Below, one piece after another: positions 41,029 through 42,520 of a DNA stretch of 42,520 nt. The notes beneath the pieces are model-generated. The model saw only the letters and a program-made list of their open reading frames with translations. It did no database searches and was not told the DNA's origin. This stretch comes from Ferruginibacter sp. HRS2-29 (lineage in GTDB: Bacteria; Bacteroidota; Bacteroidia; Chitinophagales; Chitinophagaceae), in the NCBI RefSeq assembly GCF_024343615.1, contig NZ_RJUB01000145.1, forward strand, positions 1 to 42,520. The letters run 5' to 3'. The translations under genes were made by a program, and so were the position numbers. Numbering within the stretch: position 1 is the first letter of the stretch; each line of letters starts with the position of its first letter.

Positions 41029-42423
41029 TTATTGTTTTTCGTAACAGCCTATATCGGTCACTCCAACGCTGCGGTTGTTGTTGTCGAGATCTTTGGTAAA
41101 CGTTATTGCCGAACCCGCATTGATCGCCGGGCTGGCATACTTCGTCAGCCTGAAATCGTAATAGTTGGCCCTTACATCCACACTGTCGAATTGCGGATCC
41201 ATATTGTCAAGTGAACTCAGCAATGTGGCATTTGCCGGTGCTGTATTGGCCTTGTAAAGGCAATGATCCAGCGTTACACTGAAAATATTGTTTCCTTGTT
41301 TTTTGATATCCAGCTCACTTTCCAGGGTATTGTTATCTCCCCAGAAAATACAATTTTTAAATAATGCGTTCAGGTCTTTTGTTGTGGTACTTCCGTTCGT
41401 TTCCAGGAAATTACCTGCCTTCACTACTGCTGTCTTGTGAAGGATATAACTATTGGAAATAGTGACCACAGTACAATTGGTAAAATTGTAATTGCCGCCC
41501 GATTCTATTGCAATATTTGTACCGCAATTGCTCACCAGGCAATTATCCGCCTGTACAAATGTATTGCTCAGCAGGAGTCCGGCATCATACGCGTTGTCTA
41601 TGACGGACTGATGCAATATCAACTTGGGATTGGCATTCACCGAAGGTTCAAATACTGCGATAGCCTGGTAGGCATTTTTGATAATGGCAAAACTGATGAC
41701 ATTATTTTTGCTGCCCGCCCTGAAATAGATGCCCGGCCAGCTTGCCGGAAATTTGTCGTACGGATCATCCAGGCGGTCGCCGGAAAATTGCACATTATCC
41801 TCGTGCGTACCGTTTACCAAGAGAGTGCCATCCACAATCAACGGTGCATCCGCATGGGCGTATACTCTGGTGCCCGCGGGAATGGTAAGTGTGGCATTGG
41901 GCGCCACAAGCAGGCTTCCTAATATCACGTACGGCAAACTGGTATTCCAGCTGGTATTGGTGGTGATGACGGTGTTATCCAGAAAAACGGCGTTTTGTCC
42001 GTAAGCCTGCAATTGTATCCACCGGGTGTTTCCATTGTACTTTATCGAAATGCTGTCGCTTAATACGAAAGGCAATGGTGCTGAAGTTGGATTTACAGAA
42101 ACCGAAACGAATACATATATACTGTCTTCAGCGGCCACTTCCAGTTGGTTCATTTCGGTGGCGGCAGTGCCATTGATGTTGATCCTGAAAGGGGATGCCG
42201 CACCACCCATCAGTTTTATATCCATCCGCAGGCGCTGACTGTTTTCATTGAATATCTTCAACGATTTTGTAACTGAGCCAGTGCTGGTAAAAACAGTGTC
42301 GAATTTCACGGTATCGATGCTGATGCTCAGCCCGGCTTCCGGACTGGTGATCACACTATCTTTTTTGCAGGAAAAAAAGAGAACGATCAACAGGATACTG
42401 CTTGCGAAGAATGTTTTTTTCAT
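41029..42423 (-). CDS. Lipoprotein with right-handed beta-helix
   Basis: This 464-residue lipoprotein has a signal ending FFSC (Cys19). An N-terminal Ig-like domain (about 30-130: LSISIDTVKFDTVFTSTGSVTKSLKIFNENSQRLRMDIKL) is followed by a parallel beta-helix (about 150-400), recognisable from LTIPAGTRVYAHADAPLIVDGTLLVNGT, GIYFRAGSKNNVISFAIIKNAYQAI, and repeated N-rich turns. The protein closes with PAINAGSAITFTKDLDNNNRSVGVTDIGCYE, the choice-of-anchor Q signature. It is probably on the cell surface, binding or processing a polysaccharide; no catalytic residues could be placed. Its own promoter box lies 5 bp before the ATG. Confidence 0.85.
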   Translation of the reverse strand: MKKTFFASSILLIVLFFSCKKDSVITSPEAGLSISIDTVKFDTVFTSTGSVTKSLKIFNENSQRLRMDIKLMGGAASPFRININGTAATEMNQLEVAAEDSIYVFVSVSVNPTSAPLPFVLSDSISIKYNGNTRWIQLQAYGQNAVFLDNTVITTNTSWNTSLPYVILGSLLVAPNATLTIPAGTRVYAHADAPLIVDGTLLVNGTHEDNVQFSGDRLDDPYDKFPASWPGIYFRAGSKNNVISFAIIKNAYQAIAVFEPSVNANPKLILHQSVIDNAYDAGLLLSNTFVQADNCLVSNCGTNIAIESGGNYNFTNCTVVTISNSYILHKTAVVKAGNFLETNGSTTTKDLNALFKNCIFWGDNNTLESELDIKKQGNNIFSVTLDHCLYKANTAPANATLLSSLDNMDPQFDSVDVRANYYDFRLTKYASPAINAGSAITFTKDLDNNNRSVGVTDIGCYEKQ

Positions 42424-42428
42424 TGAAA

Positions 42429-42436
42429 CAAAACTA
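42429..42436 (-). promoter_or_regulatory. -7 box TAGTTTTG (minus strand)
   Basis: Plus-strand caaaacta, 5 bp before the ATG of the beta-helix lipoprotein. Exact consensus match, implying a very short leader as for holB. Confidence 0.5.
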
Positions 42437-42520
42437 CAATAAAGTTGTTAGTTGTGCGACGTTAGTTGTGACAGGCGAATTATTTACTTGCAATGGCCAG
42501 CGTGGCAAGGCTGACCGAAA
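42437..42520. other. Window end with gttagttgtg tract
   Basis: gttgttagttgtgcgacgtt and agttgtgacagg resemble the gttgtcagttgtgag tract inside holB. The last 50 bases are not assigned; no gene start is evident. Confidence 0.4.

Overview
The window reads as chromosome of a member of the Bacteroidota, most likely a Chitinophagaceae-type organism (inference from gene content and style; no marker gene such as rRNA is present). Supporting signs are two proteins with C-terminal type IX secretion (T9SS) sorting domains, a GldA-type ABC ATPase, many short lipoproteins, RicT (PSP1) next to HolB, a fused GH3/beta-lactamase protein, and repeated promoter-like TAnnTTTG boxes just upstream of genes.

Layout. 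1-1720: tandem array of a 365-bp unit (four near-identical copies plus a diverged, truncated fifth). It has no convincing protein gene, but each unit can fold as a closed multi-hairpin RNA. 1842-2078: remnant of a PIN-domain toxin. 2169-6865: small accessory genes (two GNAT acetyltransferases, a cupin, a YD-repeat exported protein, a lipoprotein, an effector-binding protein coupled to a DUF1801 protein, a SnoaL-like protein). 6920-11885: methionine aminopeptidase, a membrane-tethered XRE regulator, a secreted aspartyl-protease-like protein, DUF2200, an ORF6N protein, an RluE-like pseudouridine synthase and a lipoprotein. 12092-20471: GH3/serine-hydrolase fusion, mutL, DUF4870, a PBP4-type carboxypeptidase and an arginase-fold protein with lost metal ligands. 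20562-22447: an AT-rich, overlapping three-gene lipoprotein cassette. 22686-27266: KorA, an outer-membrane barrel protein, endonuclease III, an 80-aa conserved protein and a DivIC/FtsB-like division protein. 27479-33856: two tandem paralogous pappalysin-like metalloproteases exported by T9SS. 33970-40984: enolase, gldA, a higBA toxin-antitoxin pair, ricT, holB and a glutathione peroxidase. 41029-42423: a beta-helix lipoprotein.

Most genes are independent housekeeping or envelope functions. Likely functional links are the two DNA-repair genes (mutL, nth), the envelope/peptidoglycan group (GH3 fusion, PBP4, DivIC), the T9SS cargo with GldA, holB with ricT, higB with higA, and possibly the membrane-bound regulator with the secreted protease downstream.

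The most unusual items are: the tandem structured-RNA-like array with UNCG tetraloop positions; a MutL whose endonuclease motifs are degenerate although the rest is intact; a low-complexity intergenic repeat read in frame inside holB, between cysteines of its zinc module; two dispersed composite terminator elements with a compensatory stem change; and several families of dispersed palindromic intergenic repeats.
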